A DNA stretch of 29,259 nucleotides from Streptomyces flaveolus (GTDB taxonomy: Bacteria > Actinomycetota > Actinomycetes > Streptomycetales > Streptomycetaceae), in assembly GCF_000716535.1 (NCBI RefSeq), contig NZ_JNWV01000065.1:1-29259 (forward strand). Reading direction: 5' to 3'. The notes under the pieces are model-generated. The model saw only the letters and a list, made by a program, of their open reading frames with translations. It was not told the origin of the DNA and searched no databases. Positions within the stretch are counted from its first letter, which is position 1; each line of letters starts with the position of its first letter. The translations under genes were made by a program, and so were the position numbers. Positions 7,571 through 18,236 of the stretch are shown piece after piece.

Positions 7571-8843
7571 TGTCCCACAGGGGCCGCTCGACAGGGCCCG
7601 TTTCCACCAGGCGGACGCCGTACCGGCCTTCCACCGATTCCTGGGACTCGTCCTTGCCGTTTTCCGTGCTGATGGTTTCCAGAATATTGACGCCGTGAGC
7701 CCCGAACCGCCAGTAGACGGTCATGTACCGGGGCTCCCTGGTCCTTTCGTCAATCACGTTGTTCTCATGAATCCGGCTTTTGTAGACGATGGAGTCAAAA
7801 TCTTTCTTATTCAACCACTGGGGTACCTGGGCGCCACGCCAGCTGTACCCGTCGATGTGCAGGTTCTCCAGGCGAGCGCGGTCCTTGCGAGTGAGGTGCG
7901 CGCTGGCATAGAACGCCAGCTGATCGTACTGGGTGTCCACGGGAAGTTGCACGACTACTCGGGAGGAGAACGTATCGCTGGCGTAGACCCACCGCCCCCA
8001 GGGCATCCAGGGCTGCGCCGACACCAACTCGCCGGGCTGGTGCATCTCCCTTCGGGAGACCGGGTTGACTTCCTGGAAGTTCGCCCATTGTTCGGAATCG
8101 GATCGCCATTGTTGACGGAGCCGGTCGTGTGAGCTGAGCGGCACCCGTTCCGCCATGGCGTGAAATTCGGTGCCCAGAACGTAGAAGGCCGCCTCACTTC
8201 GGTTCTCGATCGTGATGTCCACCGGCAGGGAAAAGGCCTTGCGATCCGGATTCGTCATCGGCTTTCCCACGGTCAACCGGATGACGGGCCTGACTTCGCG
8301 TTGGGACGGCTGGTACAGGTTCTGGTAGCCGAAATTCGCCACCGCGATGACCGTGGTGACGACCAGTGTCGCGGCCACCCGTTTCGGAGCGGGAATCACG
8401 ACCGATGTGCGGCACACCGCGAGGACAGCCCATGCCGAGCCTGCCGTGAGGGCGCTGAACAGCGCCTTGAACAGCGCGGAATCGCCGTCCTTCAGAATCT
8501 CGGCCAGGATGAGGAGGTTGCTCAGCGCGGCCGCGAAGGCGCCGATCAGCGCCACCAGCCCGGAGTAGTCGAACCTGTGCGACAGCCAGTGGTCCGCGGC
8601 CGCGAAAGCGCCCAGCAGCGTGGTGAAGGCCACCGCGATGAGCACGGCACCGGTGATACGGCCGGCGAAGGTCAGCGCCCCGACGAAGTCCGCAATGCCG
8701 AACCAGCCCAACAGCCCGGTCGTCGCGAGGAGAACCAGCAGGATCAACGTCAGCGAGACCCTCGACGGTCTGGCTTTCGCCTTCGCCAGCGTCCGTTGCG
8801 CCCTCTGCCGCGAGCTGGCGGGCGAGTTGCCGTACATTCTCAC
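7554..8843 (-). CDS. Membrane protein with five predicted helices, unknown function
   Basis: A 429-residue protein I do not recognise. The N-terminal 175 residues hold about five hydrophobic segments (roughly 29-47, 60-82, 94-115, 127-143 and 156-173). The remaining 250 residues are soluble, with beta-rich stretches such as SLPVDITIENRSEAAFYVLG and VVVQLPVDTQYDQLAFY, possibly an Ig-like or jelly-roll domain outside the membrane. The first residues are basic (RQRAQRTLAKAKARPSR), consistent with a cytoplasmic N-terminus. The GTG at 8843 overlaps the stop of a 20-residue ORF as GTGA, which suggests translational coupling; an ATG at 8837 is an alternative start. Its 3' end overlaps the lasso cyclase gene convergently by 17 bases. 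A link to the peptide cluster is unproven. Confidence 0.75.
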   Translation of the reverse strand: MRMYGNSPASSRQRAQRTLAKAKARPSRVSLTLILLVLLATTGLLGWFGIADFVGALTFAGRITGAVLIAVAFTTLLGAFAAADHWLSHRFDYSGLVALIGAFAAALSNLLILAEILKDGDSALFKALFSALTAGSAWAVLAVCRTSVVIPAPKRVAATLVVTTVIAVANFGYQNLYQPSQREVRPVIRLTVGKPMTNPDRKAFSLPVDITIENRSEAAFYVLGTEFHAMAERVPLSSHDRLRQQWRSDSEQWANFQEVNPVSRREMHQPGELVSAQPWMPWGRWVYASDTFSSRVVVQLPVDTQYDQLAFYASAHLTRKDRARLENLHIDGYSWRGAQVPQWLNKKDFDSIVYKSRIHENNVIDERTREPRYMTVYWRFGAHGVNILETISTENGKDESQESVEGRYGVRLVETGPVERPLWDIKNQH

Positions 8844-8902
8844 CAGACCACCGCCGGTAAGATTCCCCCGGTTCCGAACCGGCCTGTGTCAACGCTTTCC
8901 AC
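8840..8902 (-). CDS. Candidate 20-residue coupled micro-ORF
   Basis: The GTG at 8902 is preceded by GGAGG at six bases, a strong ribosome-binding site. The peptide reads VESVDTGRFGTGGILPAVVW. Its TGA stop overlaps the GTG of the membrane-protein gene as GTGA, and its own start lies inside the end of the upstream 34-residue ORF. The arrangement suggests a chain of coupled translation or a leader peptide that sets expression of the membrane protein. There is no family to compare with, and chance occurrence cannot be excluded. Confidence 0.4.
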   Translation of the reverse strand: MESVDTGRFGTGGILPAVVW

Positions 8903-8993
8903 GCGGTGCCTCCTTCACAGACCCGCAGCGAACCACCAGATCTGCCACCAGGGACGCGTACTCATCCTCCGTGGTGATCGATCCGCTCGCCAT
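8889..8993 (-). CDS. Candidate 34-residue ORF upstream of the membrane protein
   Basis: The ATG at 8993 has GGAGG seven bases upstream. The acidic-then-basic peptide contains ITTEDEYASLVADLVVRCGS and ends APRGKR. It overlaps the 20-residue ORF by 14 bases. The middle could form one amphipathic helix, and the sequence looks like the start of a larger actinobacterial protein that was cut short. I do not recognise a family. The two good ribosome-binding sites in succession are the main reason for listing it. Confidence 0.4.
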   Translation of the reverse strand: MASGSITTEDEYASLVADLVVRCGSVKEAPRGKR

Positions 8994-9070
8994 CCGCGTG
9001 CCTCCGGATGGGGAGCCGCGACCAGGCGGCCCTGTCGTGTACGGCAAGGCAGTGCGGGCCCGCTCGCCGG

Positions 9071-10324
9071 TCAGAGTCGGACGACGATCAGCGCGATGTC
9101 GTCGCGGCCGCCGCTCGAGACGCCGAGGCGTGCCAGGACGGTGTCGGCGAGTTGTTCGGTCCCCAGGCGGCCGCATTCGCTGAGCACGTCGGTCAGGCGT
9201 CCGAGCCCGGCGTAGATGTCCTCGCCGCGGCGCTCGATCAGTCCGTCGGTGTACAGGACGAGGGTGTCGCCGGGTCTGTAGGGCAGGCTGGCCTGTGGGC
9301 GGGGGACGTGCTGGGGGCGGGCGCCGAGAGGTGGGTCGGTGGCCTGGTCGAGCAGTTCGCAGTCGCCGTCGGGGTGGAGGAGTAACGGCGGCGGGTGGCC
9401 GGCGTTGCTGTAGGTGATCAGGCGGCTGCGGGTGTCGGCGAGTGTCTGGACGGCGGTGGTGCCCAGGGCGTCCTCGATGGACCGGGCGTACAGGCCGAGG
9501 ACCTCCAGAGCCTGGGCAGGGCGTTCCAGGGCCCGGGTGGCCGCGGACAGGGCACTGCGGAGCATGCCCATGACCGCTGCGGCCTGGAGGCCGTGGCCGA
9601 TGACATCGCCGACAGCGAGGGCGAGCCGGTCGGGTGGGATGTCGACGACGTCGTACCAGTCGCCGCACACATTCAGGGAGCCGGTGGCGGGCAGGTAGCG
9701 CACCGTCACATCGTGTGGGTGCTGAGCCAGGTCAGGGGCGTGCAGCATGGCTTCCTGCAGGGCGAGGGCGACCTCCCGTTCGCGCGTGTGGGCCTGGCGC
9801 AGTTCCTCGTTCAGCCGCTGCAACTCCCGCGCCCGTGCGTACAATTCGGCCTCCAGCGCCTCGGTTTCCTCCAGGTACTGGCCCACCCGGACATCGGCGG
9901 GCCGCGCGGCGCGGTGGGCTTTGACGAACGCGGTGACGTCCTCGACCCGGTGGATGATGTAGGCCACCTGCCCGTCCGGGCCCAGGACGGGAGTGTTCAC
10001 CGGGGACCACCACCGTTCCTCGAAGACGCCTGGCCGGCCCATGACGGGGATGTCGTACTTCTGCAGGCCCATCGTGTCGGGCCGGCTGGTGGCCAGGACC
10101 CGGTGCAGGGAAGCGCCGAGGTTGCGGACCCCGTCGGCATCCGGGTCGGCGGGATTGTCGGGGAACGCGGTGAAGATGTGCAGGCCGAGCAGGTCCTCGC
10201 GGGTGCGTTCGGTGGCCTCCAGATAGGCCTGGTTCACATCGACGATGACCAGGTCCGGGCCGAGTACCAGGTACGGGCTCGGTGTGGCGGCGAACAGTGC
10301 CGCGTGATCAACCCGCGATGCCAT
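9071..10324 (-). CDS. PAS domain SpoIIE-type PP2C phosphatase
   Basis: A 417-residue serine/threonine phosphatase of the SpoIIE/RsbU class, which typically dephosphorylates anti-anti-sigma factors in partner-switching circuits. Order of parts: a PAS sensor (about 5-125, including SPYLVLGPDLVIVDVNQAYL and VAYIIHRVEDVT), a helical linker (about 140-185, ELYARARELQRLNEELRQ), then the phosphatase domain. Metal-site motifs are GDWYD, AVGDVIGHG, LYTDGLIERR and the closing SGGRDDIALIVV. No histidine-kinase-like ATPase domain is attached, unlike many Streptomyces relatives. The ATG at 10324 was chosen because GGAAGGGAG ends eight bases upstream; a GTG at 10333 would sit against it. It is transcribed divergently from the carbonic anhydrase. 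The sensed signal and target are unknown. Confidence 0.92.
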   Translation of the reverse strand: MASRVDHAALFAATPSPYLVLGPDLVIVDVNQAYLEATERTREDLLGLHIFTAFPDNPADPDADGVRNLGASLHRVLATSRPDTMGLQKYDIPVMGRPGVFEERWWSPVNTPVLGPDGQVAYIIHRVEDVTAFVKAHRAARPADVRVGQYLEETEALEAELYARARELQRLNEELRQAHTREREVALALQEAMLHAPDLAQHPHDVTVRYLPATGSLNVCGDWYDVVDIPPDRLALAVGDVIGHGLQAAAVMGMLRSALSAATRALERPAQALEVLGLYARSIEDALGTTAVQTLADTRSRLITYSNAGHPPPLLLHPDGDCELLDQATDPPLGARPQHVPRPQASLPYRPGDTLVLYTDGLIERRGEDIYAGLGRLTDVLSECGRLGTEQLADTVLARLGVSSGGRDDIALIVVRL

Positions 10325-10600
10325 CGGTGGCACTCCCTTCCGGCCCCAACAGCCCTCACCCTCAACTTACGGGTCGCCCTCCGTCCGCGCCCGCCGTCCC
10401 CACCGCAGGGCCGCGCGGACGGTTCAGCCCCAAGTGCCGAGGTCAGCCACCCCCACCACCGCCCCCACCTCAGCAGCGCCGCACGCCGACGCATCGAGGC
10501 CACCCTGGCCGGCGCCTGGGCATGACGTCCAAGCCGTCGGCGTCGGCCGACCCGGCGATGACGGGGGGGACCAGGCGGTGCGACCACCGCGCCCGGGTTC

Positions 10601-10606
10601 TAAGCT
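10601..10606 (+). promoter_or_regulatory. Leaderless-type -10 box of the carbonic anhydrase gene
   Basis: TAAGCT fits TANNNT and stands exactly six bases before the ATG at 10613, so transcription probably starts at the A of the start codon. No ribosome-binding site is present. The rest of the 288-bp divergent gap (10325-10612) shows no gene. Confidence 0.5.
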
Positions 10607-10612
10607 GCGGTC

Positions 10613-11254
10613 ATGACCGAGATCCAGACACCGACGCCCCGTGACGCCTTCGAGCTGCTGTTGACCGGTAACCAGCGCTTCGTCGCCGGCACCCCCGAGC
10701 ACCCCAACCAGGACGCCACCCGCCGCGCCGAGATCGCGCCGTCCCAGCAGCCCTTCGCCGTGCTGTTCGGGTGTTCGGACTCCCGGCTGGCCGCCGAGAT
10801 CATCTTCGACCGCGGCCTGGGCGACCTGTTCGTGGTGCGGACCGCCGGACACGTGGTGGGTCCGGAGGTGCTGGGCAGCATCGAGTACGGCGTGGACGTG
10901 CTGGGCTGCCCGCTGGTCGTGGTGCTCGGTCACGACTCGTGCGGCGCGGTCGGCGCGGCGTGTGCCGCCCTGGAGGACGGGATGACACCGGCCGGGTACG
11001 TACGGGACGTCGTCGAGCGGGTGACCCCCAGCGTGCTGGCGGCGCGGGCCGCCGGACGGGTCGAGCCGGACGAGATTCTCGCCGAGCACATAAGGCACAC
11101 CGTCGACCTGCTGCTCGACCGTTCCCGGGTGCTCGCCGAGAAGGTCGCCGCCGGTCAGGCCGCCGTCGTGGGCCTGTGCTACCGCCTGGCCGACGGCAGT
11201 GCGCAGGTCGTCGCCTCTCACGGCATCGATACGTCGGTCCCGGCCGCGTCCTGA
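10613..11254 (+). CDS. Beta-class carbonic anhydrase
   Basis: A 213-residue enzyme interconverting carbon dioxide and bicarbonate with a zinc ion, in the cytoplasm. Zinc ligands are C54 (in FGCSDSR), H107 and C110 (in LGHDSCGAV); D56 and R58 form the catalytic Asp-Arg pair. The block VVRTAGHVVGPEVLGSIEYG is the usual family sequence, and the length matches bacterial beta-anhydrases. There is no signal peptide or transporter fusion. The start at 10613 appears leaderless. It stands alone, followed by a strong hairpin terminator. Only the cellular need it serves is uncertain. Confidence 0.95.
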   Translation: MTEIQTPTPRDAFELLLTGNQRFVAGTPEHPNQDATRRAEIAPSQQPFAVLFGCSDSRLAAEIIFDRGLGDLFVVRTAGHVVGPEVLGSIEYGVDVLGCPLVVVLGHDSCGAVGAACAALEDGMTPAGYVRDVVERVTPSVLAARAAGRVEPDEILAEHIRHTVDLLLDRSRVLAEKVAAGQAAVVGLCYRLADGSAQVVASHGIDTSVPAAS

Positions 11255-11307
11255 CCGCGCCGGCCGCGGCTGCGTCCGATGGCTCGCGGAGCCGACCAGG
11301 TGCCCGG

Positions 11308-11340
11308 CACCGCCCGCGCCGACCTGGTGCGCGGGCGGTG
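11308..11340. terminator. Bidirectional hairpin terminator
   Basis: A perfect 12-bp stem, CACCGCCCGCGC at 11308-11319 with GCGCGGGCGGTG at 11329-11340, around a nine-base loop. It sits between the convergent carbonic anhydrase and membrane-anchored protein genes. There is no T run, as is frequent in Streptomyces. Confidence 0.7.
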
Positions 11341-11460
11341 GGCTGCGAGGTGCGAGATGTCGGGGGAGGGGCGACGGCCCTCGCCGGCGACCGGAGGCAG
11401 GGGCACACCCGTCCGGCGACTGGCCGGTTGCCGCGGGACGGCGCGCCGGGATGAGCGGTA

Positions 11461-12069
11461 TCAGCCGACGGTGAGCTGGAAGTAGGCAGTCTCCCGGTAG
11501 CCGGCGTCGGGTACGGCCACCTCGACGGTGACCGGGATACCCGCCCGGGTCGGCTTGACGTGGACGGGTACGGTGCGCTTGTCGCCCTCGGCGAGCGGTG
11601 GCACCAGGTCGGAGGCGGCTGCCTGGCGATTCAGCCAGTCCAGGTCGTAGTCGGTGACGTAGTCGTCGAGGCTTTCGCCGGGACGTACGACCAGCGGTGC
11701 CGGGCCGATCTCGGAGACGCTGTCTTCGAGCGACGTGCCACCCGGGAGTACTTCGGCGTCGGTACCGTTCTCATAGGTCACGAAGAAGGCGTGGGTGCCG
11801 TTGCCCTTGGCGATCGGCGGGCTCACGGTGACCTTCAAGCCGTCTTCGAACTGGGCCGTCTCGCCGGGACCGAGGGGATCGGCCACTGTTCCCGAGCGGC
11901 CCGCCTGTTCCATCTGTCCGTACCCGTCCAGGCCCTTCTCCAGGTCTTCCAACGCGTAGGCGCCGTACGCCACCAAGGCGGCGATGATGATCGCCGCGAG
12001 CGCGCAGCCGGTGAGCCACCGTGTACTGCCTGTAGCCACGGTGTCGGTGGAGGGCGAGTCCATGTCCAT
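11461..12069 (-). CDS. Membrane-anchored or secreted protein of unknown function
   Basis: A 202-residue protein with one hydrophobic segment (about residues 19-39, LTGCALAAIIIAALVAYGAY) followed by an acidic extracytoplasmic region. The outer part contains TVSPPIAKGNGTHAFFVTY and a beta-rich C-terminus ending TAYFQLTVG, resembling the DUF4352-like or Ig-like secreted domains of Streptomyces lipoproteins, though without a lipobox. I chose the ATG at 12069 because TATCGT lies six bases upstream as a leaderless -10 box; an ATG two codons later is possible. It converges on the carbonic anhydrase across a hairpin. The function is unknown. Confidence 0.7.
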   Translation of the reverse strand: MDMDSPSTDTVATGSTRWLTGCALAAIIIAALVAYGAYALEDLEKGLDGYGQMEQAGRSGTVADPLGPGETAQFEDGLKVTVSPPIAKGNGTHAFFVTYENGTDAEVLPGGTSLEDSVSEIGPAPLVVRPGESLDDYVTDYDLDWLNRQAAASDLVPPLAEGDKRTVPVHVKPTRAGIPVTVEVAVPDAGYRETAYFQLTVG

Positions 12070-12075
12070 GACGGC

Positions 12076-12081
12076 ACGATA
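12076..12081 (-). promoter_or_regulatory. Leaderless-type -10 box of the membrane-anchored protein gene
   Basis: On the minus strand TATCGT is followed by six bases and then the ATG at 12069, the same geometry as at 10601-10613. This supports the chosen start, which lacks a ribosome-binding site. Confidence 0.45.
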
Positions 12082-12593
12082 GAAGCCGGCCGACAGACGA
12101 TCACGAGTCGGCGTACTCAGGAAAGCTAGGTACGTGTCCCCACGTCCCCGGTTCCACACCGCGTGCTCGCTCGGCCCGGCCCCGGCCGAACGCCGTGCCG
12201 TTCACCGACCCGTCAGGCTTCGAAGCGTCGCCGGGCGGCCCGCAGTCTGCGGCTCTGGACGTCCCTGAGTAACTGGTCGAGACGAAGCCACCGCGGTCCT
12301 GGACTGAGCGTGACGAGCGCCGCGTCCACCCCTGGCGGCACGTCACGCCGCACTCCGCCACCGCGGGGCGAGCCGGGCCCGTCGGCGTGAGCGCCGGACG
12401 GGACGACTGGCGCTCCGCGGCCCGGAACAAGCGCGCGCCCGCCGTGCCGTGCGCGCCGCGCCGGCTCCGGAACACGCGCGCGTTTCGTGCAGTGCGGCGC
12501 GCGCATTGTGCAGGACGACGCGCCGCCCTCCTCCGCACACTCGGTGCTCCAAGCGATCGACGCACACCGGATGGCACGCGGAGGCAGAACTCA
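12082..12593. other. Control region upstream of the aromatic catabolic operon
   Basis: About 510 bases with no supported gene, although GC-driven frames stay open. It lies between a divergent gene and the operon start and should hold the operon promoter. The 3' part is very GC-rich with many GCGCG runs; a spaced direct repeat near 12487-12513 is listed separately. The ribosome-binding site GGAGG precedes the operon start by nine bases. Confidence 0.55.
12487..12513 (+). repeat. GTGCAG direct repeat with 21-bp period, possible operator
   Basis: GTGCAG occurs at 12487-12492 and again at 12508-12513, exactly two helical turns apart on the same face of DNA and about 80 bases before the operon start. 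AraC-family regulators commonly bind direct repeats with this period, and an AraC-type gene ends the operon region. The motif is short, so chance is possible. Confidence 0.35.
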
Positions 12594-14522
<1,929 letters not shown>

Positions 14523-14539
14523 CCGAGGAGCGCCCATCC

Positions 14540-16312
14540 ATGACGACCACCGACCCGCTCGACGCGTACGACACCGACGTCCTCGTCGTCGGCAGCGGCC
14601 CCGCGGGCGGCTCCGCCGCCCTCCTGCTGGCCACCTACGGCATCCGCACCCTGCTGGTGACGAAGTACGGGTGGCTCGCCAACACCCCGCGCGCGCACAT
14701 CACCAACCAGCGCACCATGGAGGTCCTGCGCGACCTCGGCGTCGAGTCGGAGGCGCTGGCCCTCGGCAGCCCCTCCCACCTGATGGGGGACACCGTGCTG
14801 TGCACGGCGCTCACGGGCGACGAGATCGGCCGCATCCGCAGCTGGGGCACAGGCCCCGCGACGGCCACCGAGTACTCCGCCAAGAGCCCCTGCGAGATGA
14901 TCGACCTGCCGCAGACCTATCTGGAGCCGATCCTGGTCGACAACGCGGCGGCCCGCGGTGCCAAGGTCCGCTTCGACACCGAGTTCCTCAGCTTCGAACA
15001 GGACGAGGCCGGGGTCACCGCCCGCCTGCGCGACCGGGTCCGAGGTGACGAGTTCACGGTGCGGGCCCGCTACCTGATCGGCGCCGACGGCGGGCGCAGC
15101 GCCGTCGCCGAGCAGCTCGGCCTGCCCTTCGCCGGCCGCATGGCCAAGGCCGGCAGCATGAACATCGTCTTCAAGGCCGACCTGACCCGGTACTGCGCCC
15201 ACCGTCCGAGCGTCCTGTACTGGGTGCTGCAGCCCGGCGCGGACACCGGGGGCATCGGCATGGGCCTCGTCCGCATGGTCCGCCCGTGGAACGAGTGGCT
15301 GCTGGTGTGGGGTTACGACATAGAGCAGCCGCCGCCGAGTGTCGACGAGGAGGCCGCCCGGAAGATCGTGCGCGACCTCATCGGCGATCCCGACCTCCCG
15401 GTGGAGATCACGTCGACCTCGCTGTGGACCGTCAACCACGCCTACGCCGAGGAGTATTCGTCCGGCAGGGTCTTCTGCGCCGGCGACGCCGTGCACCGTC
15501 ATCCGCCGTCCAACGGACTGGGCTCCAACACCTCCGTCCAGGACGCGTACAACCTCGCCTGGAAACTCGCGATGGTGATCCGCGGCGAGGCGGGGCCCGC
15601 GCTGCTCGACAGCTACACGGCCGAACGCGCCCCGGTGGGGCGGCAGATCGTCGAGCGGGCCAACCTCAGCCGTGACCAGTTCGGGCCGATCTTCGACGTA
15701 CTCGGCGTCGGCGGCGGCAGCGACGCGGAGGCCATCGCCGAAGGGATCGCGGCGATACGGGAGCGGACACCCGAGGGCGCCAAGAAGAGACGCCGGCTCG
15801 AAGAGGCGATCCAGCTGAAGAACTACGAGTTCAACGCGCACGGCGTGGAGATGAACCAGCGGTACGTCTCCACCGCGGTGCTCCCCGACGACAGCCCGGC
15901 CGAAGTGTGGGCGGGCGACCGCGAGTTGGTGCACCAGCCGACGACCCGTCCGGGCGCCAAGCTGCCGCACGCCTGGCTGGTCGACGCACAGGGCGAGCGC
16001 GTGTCCACGCTGGACGTCGTCGGCCACGGCGTCTTCACCGTGCTGACCGGTCTGTCCGGCGGTGTCTGGGAGACCGCCGCGCGCACCTGCGGCGACGCCC
16101 TCGGCGTACCGCTGCGCGTCGTGCGCGTCGGTGACGACGACTGCCGTGACGCCTACGGCGAATGGAGCCGCGTCAGCGAGATCGCCGAGGACGGTGTGCT
16201 GCTGGTGCGCCCGGACGGACACGTCGCCTGGCGCCGGGCCACCGCCGCGGAGACCGACGAGGCGGCGCGGGAGGAACTCCTCGGCGCGCTCCGCCACGTC
16301 CTGGCGCGTTAG
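14540..16312 (+). CDS. FAD-dependent phenol/resorcinol-type monooxygenase
   Basis: A 590-residue flavoprotein hydroxylase of the PheA/TfdB class, expected to hydroxylate a phenolic ring with NAD(P)H and oxygen. Motifs: [16 protein letters not shown] (FAD ADP-binding GxGxxG, about residues 14-29), [17 protein letters not shown] (DG motif), and [20 protein letters not shown] (GD motif). The C-terminal 180 residues form the thioredoxin-like domain usual for this class. Given the downstream dioxygenase, resorcinol to hydroxyquinol is the likely reaction, but a chlorophenol, salicylate derivative or other phenol cannot be excluded. I chose the ATG at 14540 behind GAGGAG; an earlier ATG at 14519 overlaps the previous stop as ATGA. 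Both fit an operon. Confidence 0.9.
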   Translation: MTTTDPLDAYDTDVLVVGSGPAGGSAALLLATYGIRTLLVTKYGWLANTPRAHITNQRTMEVLRDLGVESEALALGSPSHLMGDTVLCTALTGDEIGRIRSWGTGPATATEYSAKSPCEMIDLPQTYLEPILVDNAAARGAKVRFDTEFLSFEQDEAGVTARLRDRVRGDEFTVRARYLIGADGGRSAVAEQLGLPFAGRMAKAGSMNIVFKADLTRYCAHRPSVLYWVLQPGADTGGIGMGLVRMVRPWNEWLLVWGYDIEQPPPSVDEEAARKIVRDLIGDPDLPVEITSTSLWTVNHAYAEEYSSGRVFCAGDAVHRHPPSNGLGSNTSVQDAYNLAWKLAMVIRGEAGPALLDSYTAERAPVGRQIVERANLSRDQFGPIFDVLGVGGGSDAEAIAEGIAAIRERTPEGAKKRRRLEEAIQLKNYEFNAHGVEMNQRYVSTAVLPDDSPAEVWAGDRELVHQPTTRPGAKLPHAWLVDAQGERVSTLDVVGHGVFTVLTGLSGGVWETAARTCGDALGVPLRVVRVGDDDCRDAYGEWSRVSEIAEDGVLLVRPDGHVAWRRATAAETDEAAREELLGALRHVLAR

Positions 16313-16322
16313 GGAGGACGCG

Positions 16323-16769
16323 ATGGACAAGCTCGTGGCCACGGCCGGTGAGGCCCTGGCGGACGTGACCGACGGACAGTCGTTCGCCGTGGGAGGCCTC
16401 GGACTGAGCGGTGTCCCGGAGGTCCTCATCGACGCCCTGTACGCGACCGGGGCGGGACCCGGCCTCGCGGTCGCGTCGAACAACTGCGGGGTCGACGGCC
16501 GGGGTCTCGGCGTCCTCCTGGCGGCGGGCCGCATCGGCCGGGTCACGGGCTCGTACATCGGTGACAACAAGGAGTTCGCCCGTCAGTACCTCGCCGGTGA
16601 ACTGGAGGTCGAACTCACCCCGCAGGGCACCCTCGCCGAGCGGCTGCGGGCGGGAGGCAGCGGCATCCCCGCCTTCTACACCCCGGCCGGAGTCGGCACG
16701 CAGGTCGCCGAGGGCGGGCTGCCGGTGCGATGGACCTCGTCCACGGGGTCCGCCGGGTCGTCGTACTGA
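16323..16769 (+). pseudogene. 3-oxoadipate CoA-transferase subunit A, truncated by deletion
   Basis: The first about 137 residues match the alpha subunit of 3-oxoacid CoA-transferases (PcaI type): [17 protein letters not shown] (the CoA-binding glycine motif), [48 protein letters not shown] and [18 protein letters not shown]. Homology stops abruptly near 16729; the last dozen codons read beta-subunit sequence in the wrong frame before a stop. Roughly 90-100 C-terminal residues normally present are missing. The start has GGAGG five bases upstream and follows the hydroxylase by ten bases, so it is still translated within the operon. The product should not form an active transferase. Confidence 0.88.
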
Positions 16770-16984
16770 TGGAGCACACGGCGAAGGACGGCACCTCCAA
16801 GATCGTGGAGGAGTGCACCCTGCCGCTCACGGGCCGCGGCTGCGTGGACCGGATCATCACGAACCTGTGCGTGCTCGACGTCACCCCGCACGGACTGGCC
16901 CTCGTGGAGACCGCCCCGGGTGTGACGGTGGACGAGGTCGCCGCCGTGACACCCCTGACCGTGCCCCCGCCCCAGGCGCCTTGA
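16730..16984 (+). pseudogene. 3-oxoadipate CoA-transferase subunit B, C-terminal remnant
   Basis: These 84 residues match the C-terminal end of the beta subunit (PcaJ type): [20 protein letters not shown], then [19 protein letters not shown] and the tail [16 protein letters not shown]. The N-terminal about 130 residues, including the catalytic glutamate region, are missing. It is fused out of frame (+2 relative to subunit A) directly to the truncated subunit A, which fits one deletion of about 0.65-0.7 kb spanning the A/B gene boundary. The 5' ATG at 16730 is an internal methionine in intact homologues and has no ribosome-binding site of its own. Confidence 0.88.
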
Positions 16985-17034
16985 CCTCCCACCTGCCGCC
17001 CTGACCATCCCCGTCGTCCCACCAGGAGCCCTCC

Positions 17035-18225
17035 ATGATCGAGCGACCGCGTGACGTGTACGTCGTGGACGCCGTCCGCACCCCCTTCGGACGCTACGGC
17101 GGCGCACTGTCGGGCGTACGCCCCGACGACCTGGCCGCCGGTGTGCTGCGCGCCCTTCTGGACCGCAGCCCCGACCTGGACCCGGCGCGCATCGACGACG
17201 TACTGCTCGGCAACGCCAATGGCGCGGGCGAGGAGAACCGCGACGTGGCCCGCATGGCCGTACTGCTCGCCGGCCTCCCCGTCAGCGTGCCCGGCGCCAC
17301 CGTCAACCGGCTGTGCGGATCCGGCATGGAAGCCGTCGTCCAGGCGGCCCGCGCCGTCGCCCTCGGTGACGCCTCCGTCGTGGTGGCGGGCGGCGTCGAG
17401 TCCATGAGCCGCGCACCCTGGGTGCTGCCCAAACCGGACCGGGCCTTTCCCGCGAAGGACCAGCAGCTGTACTCGACGACGCTCGGCTGGCGGCTGGTCA
17501 ACCCGCGGATGCCGCAGGAGTGGACCATCCCGCTGGGCGAGAGCGCCGAGCTGGTCGGCGCCAAGTACGCCGTCACCCGCGAGGCGCAGGACGCGTTCGC
17601 GCTCGCCAGCCACCGCAACGCCGCGCGCGCCTGGCGCGAGGGCCTCTACGACGGAGAGGTCGTCCAGATCGAGGACGTCAGCCTGCCGCGCGACGAGAAC
17701 ATCCGCGACGACACCTCCCTGGAGGCCCTCGCCAAGCTGAAGCCGGCGTTCCGCACGGACGGCACCATCACCGCCGGCAACGCCTCGCCGCTCAACGACG
17801 GGGCGGCCGCGCTGCTGCTCGCCGACGAGGAGGGGCTCGCGGCGATCGGACGCGAGCCGCTGGCGCGGGTCCGGGCGGCGGCGGTGACCGGCATCGAGCC
17901 GCAGTACTTCGGGCTCGGGCCGGTCGACGCGATCCGCAAGGTGCTCACCAAGGCGGACCGCGCCCCCCGCGACCTGCACACCGTCGAACTCAACGAGGCC
18001 TACGCGGCCCAGGCACTGGCCTGCCTCGCCGCCCTGCCCGAGCTCGACCCGGCCGTCGTCAACCCGCGCGGCGGCGCCATCGCCATCGGTCACCCGCTGG
18101 GCGCGTCGGGGGCGCGCATCACGGGAGCGGTCGCGCACCAGCTCGCCGCGGCGGGCTCGGGCACGGGGCTGGCCGCGCTGTGCATCGGGGTGGGCCAGGC
18201 ACTGGCGCTGGTACTGGAACGCTGA
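17035..18225 (+). CDS. pcaF: 3-oxoadipyl-CoA thiolase (acetyl-CoA acyltransferase)
   Basis: A 396-residue thiolase that should split 3-oxoadipyl-CoA with CoA into succinyl-CoA and acetyl-CoA, the last step of the 3-oxoadipate pathway. The nucleophile is C94 in NRLCGSGMEA; the second half has VELNEAYAAQALA, the histidine motif GGAIAIGHPLGASGARI and the C-terminal cysteine motif LCIGVGQALALVLE. Length and motif order are standard. AGGAG lies six bases before the ATG. It is the last gene of the aromatic operon, 50 bases after the CoA-transferase remnant. The family alone would allow a general acetyl-CoA acyltransferase; the operon context favours the PcaF role. It needs its substrate from a CoA-transferase encoded elsewhere. 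Confidence 0.9.
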   Translation: MIERPRDVYVVDAVRTPFGRYGGALSGVRPDDLAAGVLRALLDRSPDLDPARIDDVLLGNANGAGEENRDVARMAVLLAGLPVSVPGATVNRLCGSGMEAVVQAARAVALGDASVVVAGGVESMSRAPWVLPKPDRAFPAKDQQLYSTTLGWRLVNPRMPQEWTIPLGESAELVGAKYAVTREAQDAFALASHRNAARAWREGLYDGEVVQIEDVSLPRDENIRDDTSLEALAKLKPAFRTDGTITAGNASPLNDGAAALLLADEEGLAAIGREPLARVRAAAVTGIEPQYFGLGPVDAIRKVLTKADRAPRDLHTVELNEAYAAQALACLAALPELDPAVVNPRGGAIAIGHPLGASGARITGAVAHQLAAAGSGTGLAALCIGVGQALALVLER

Positions 18226-18236
18226 TCGCGGCCACC

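Noticed and set aside
16700..16760. Programmed frameshift joining the two CoA-transferase subunit frames
   Set aside because: The join lacks a slippery sequence, and large conserved parts of both subunits are missing, so a frameshift could not restore function; a deletion explains it better.
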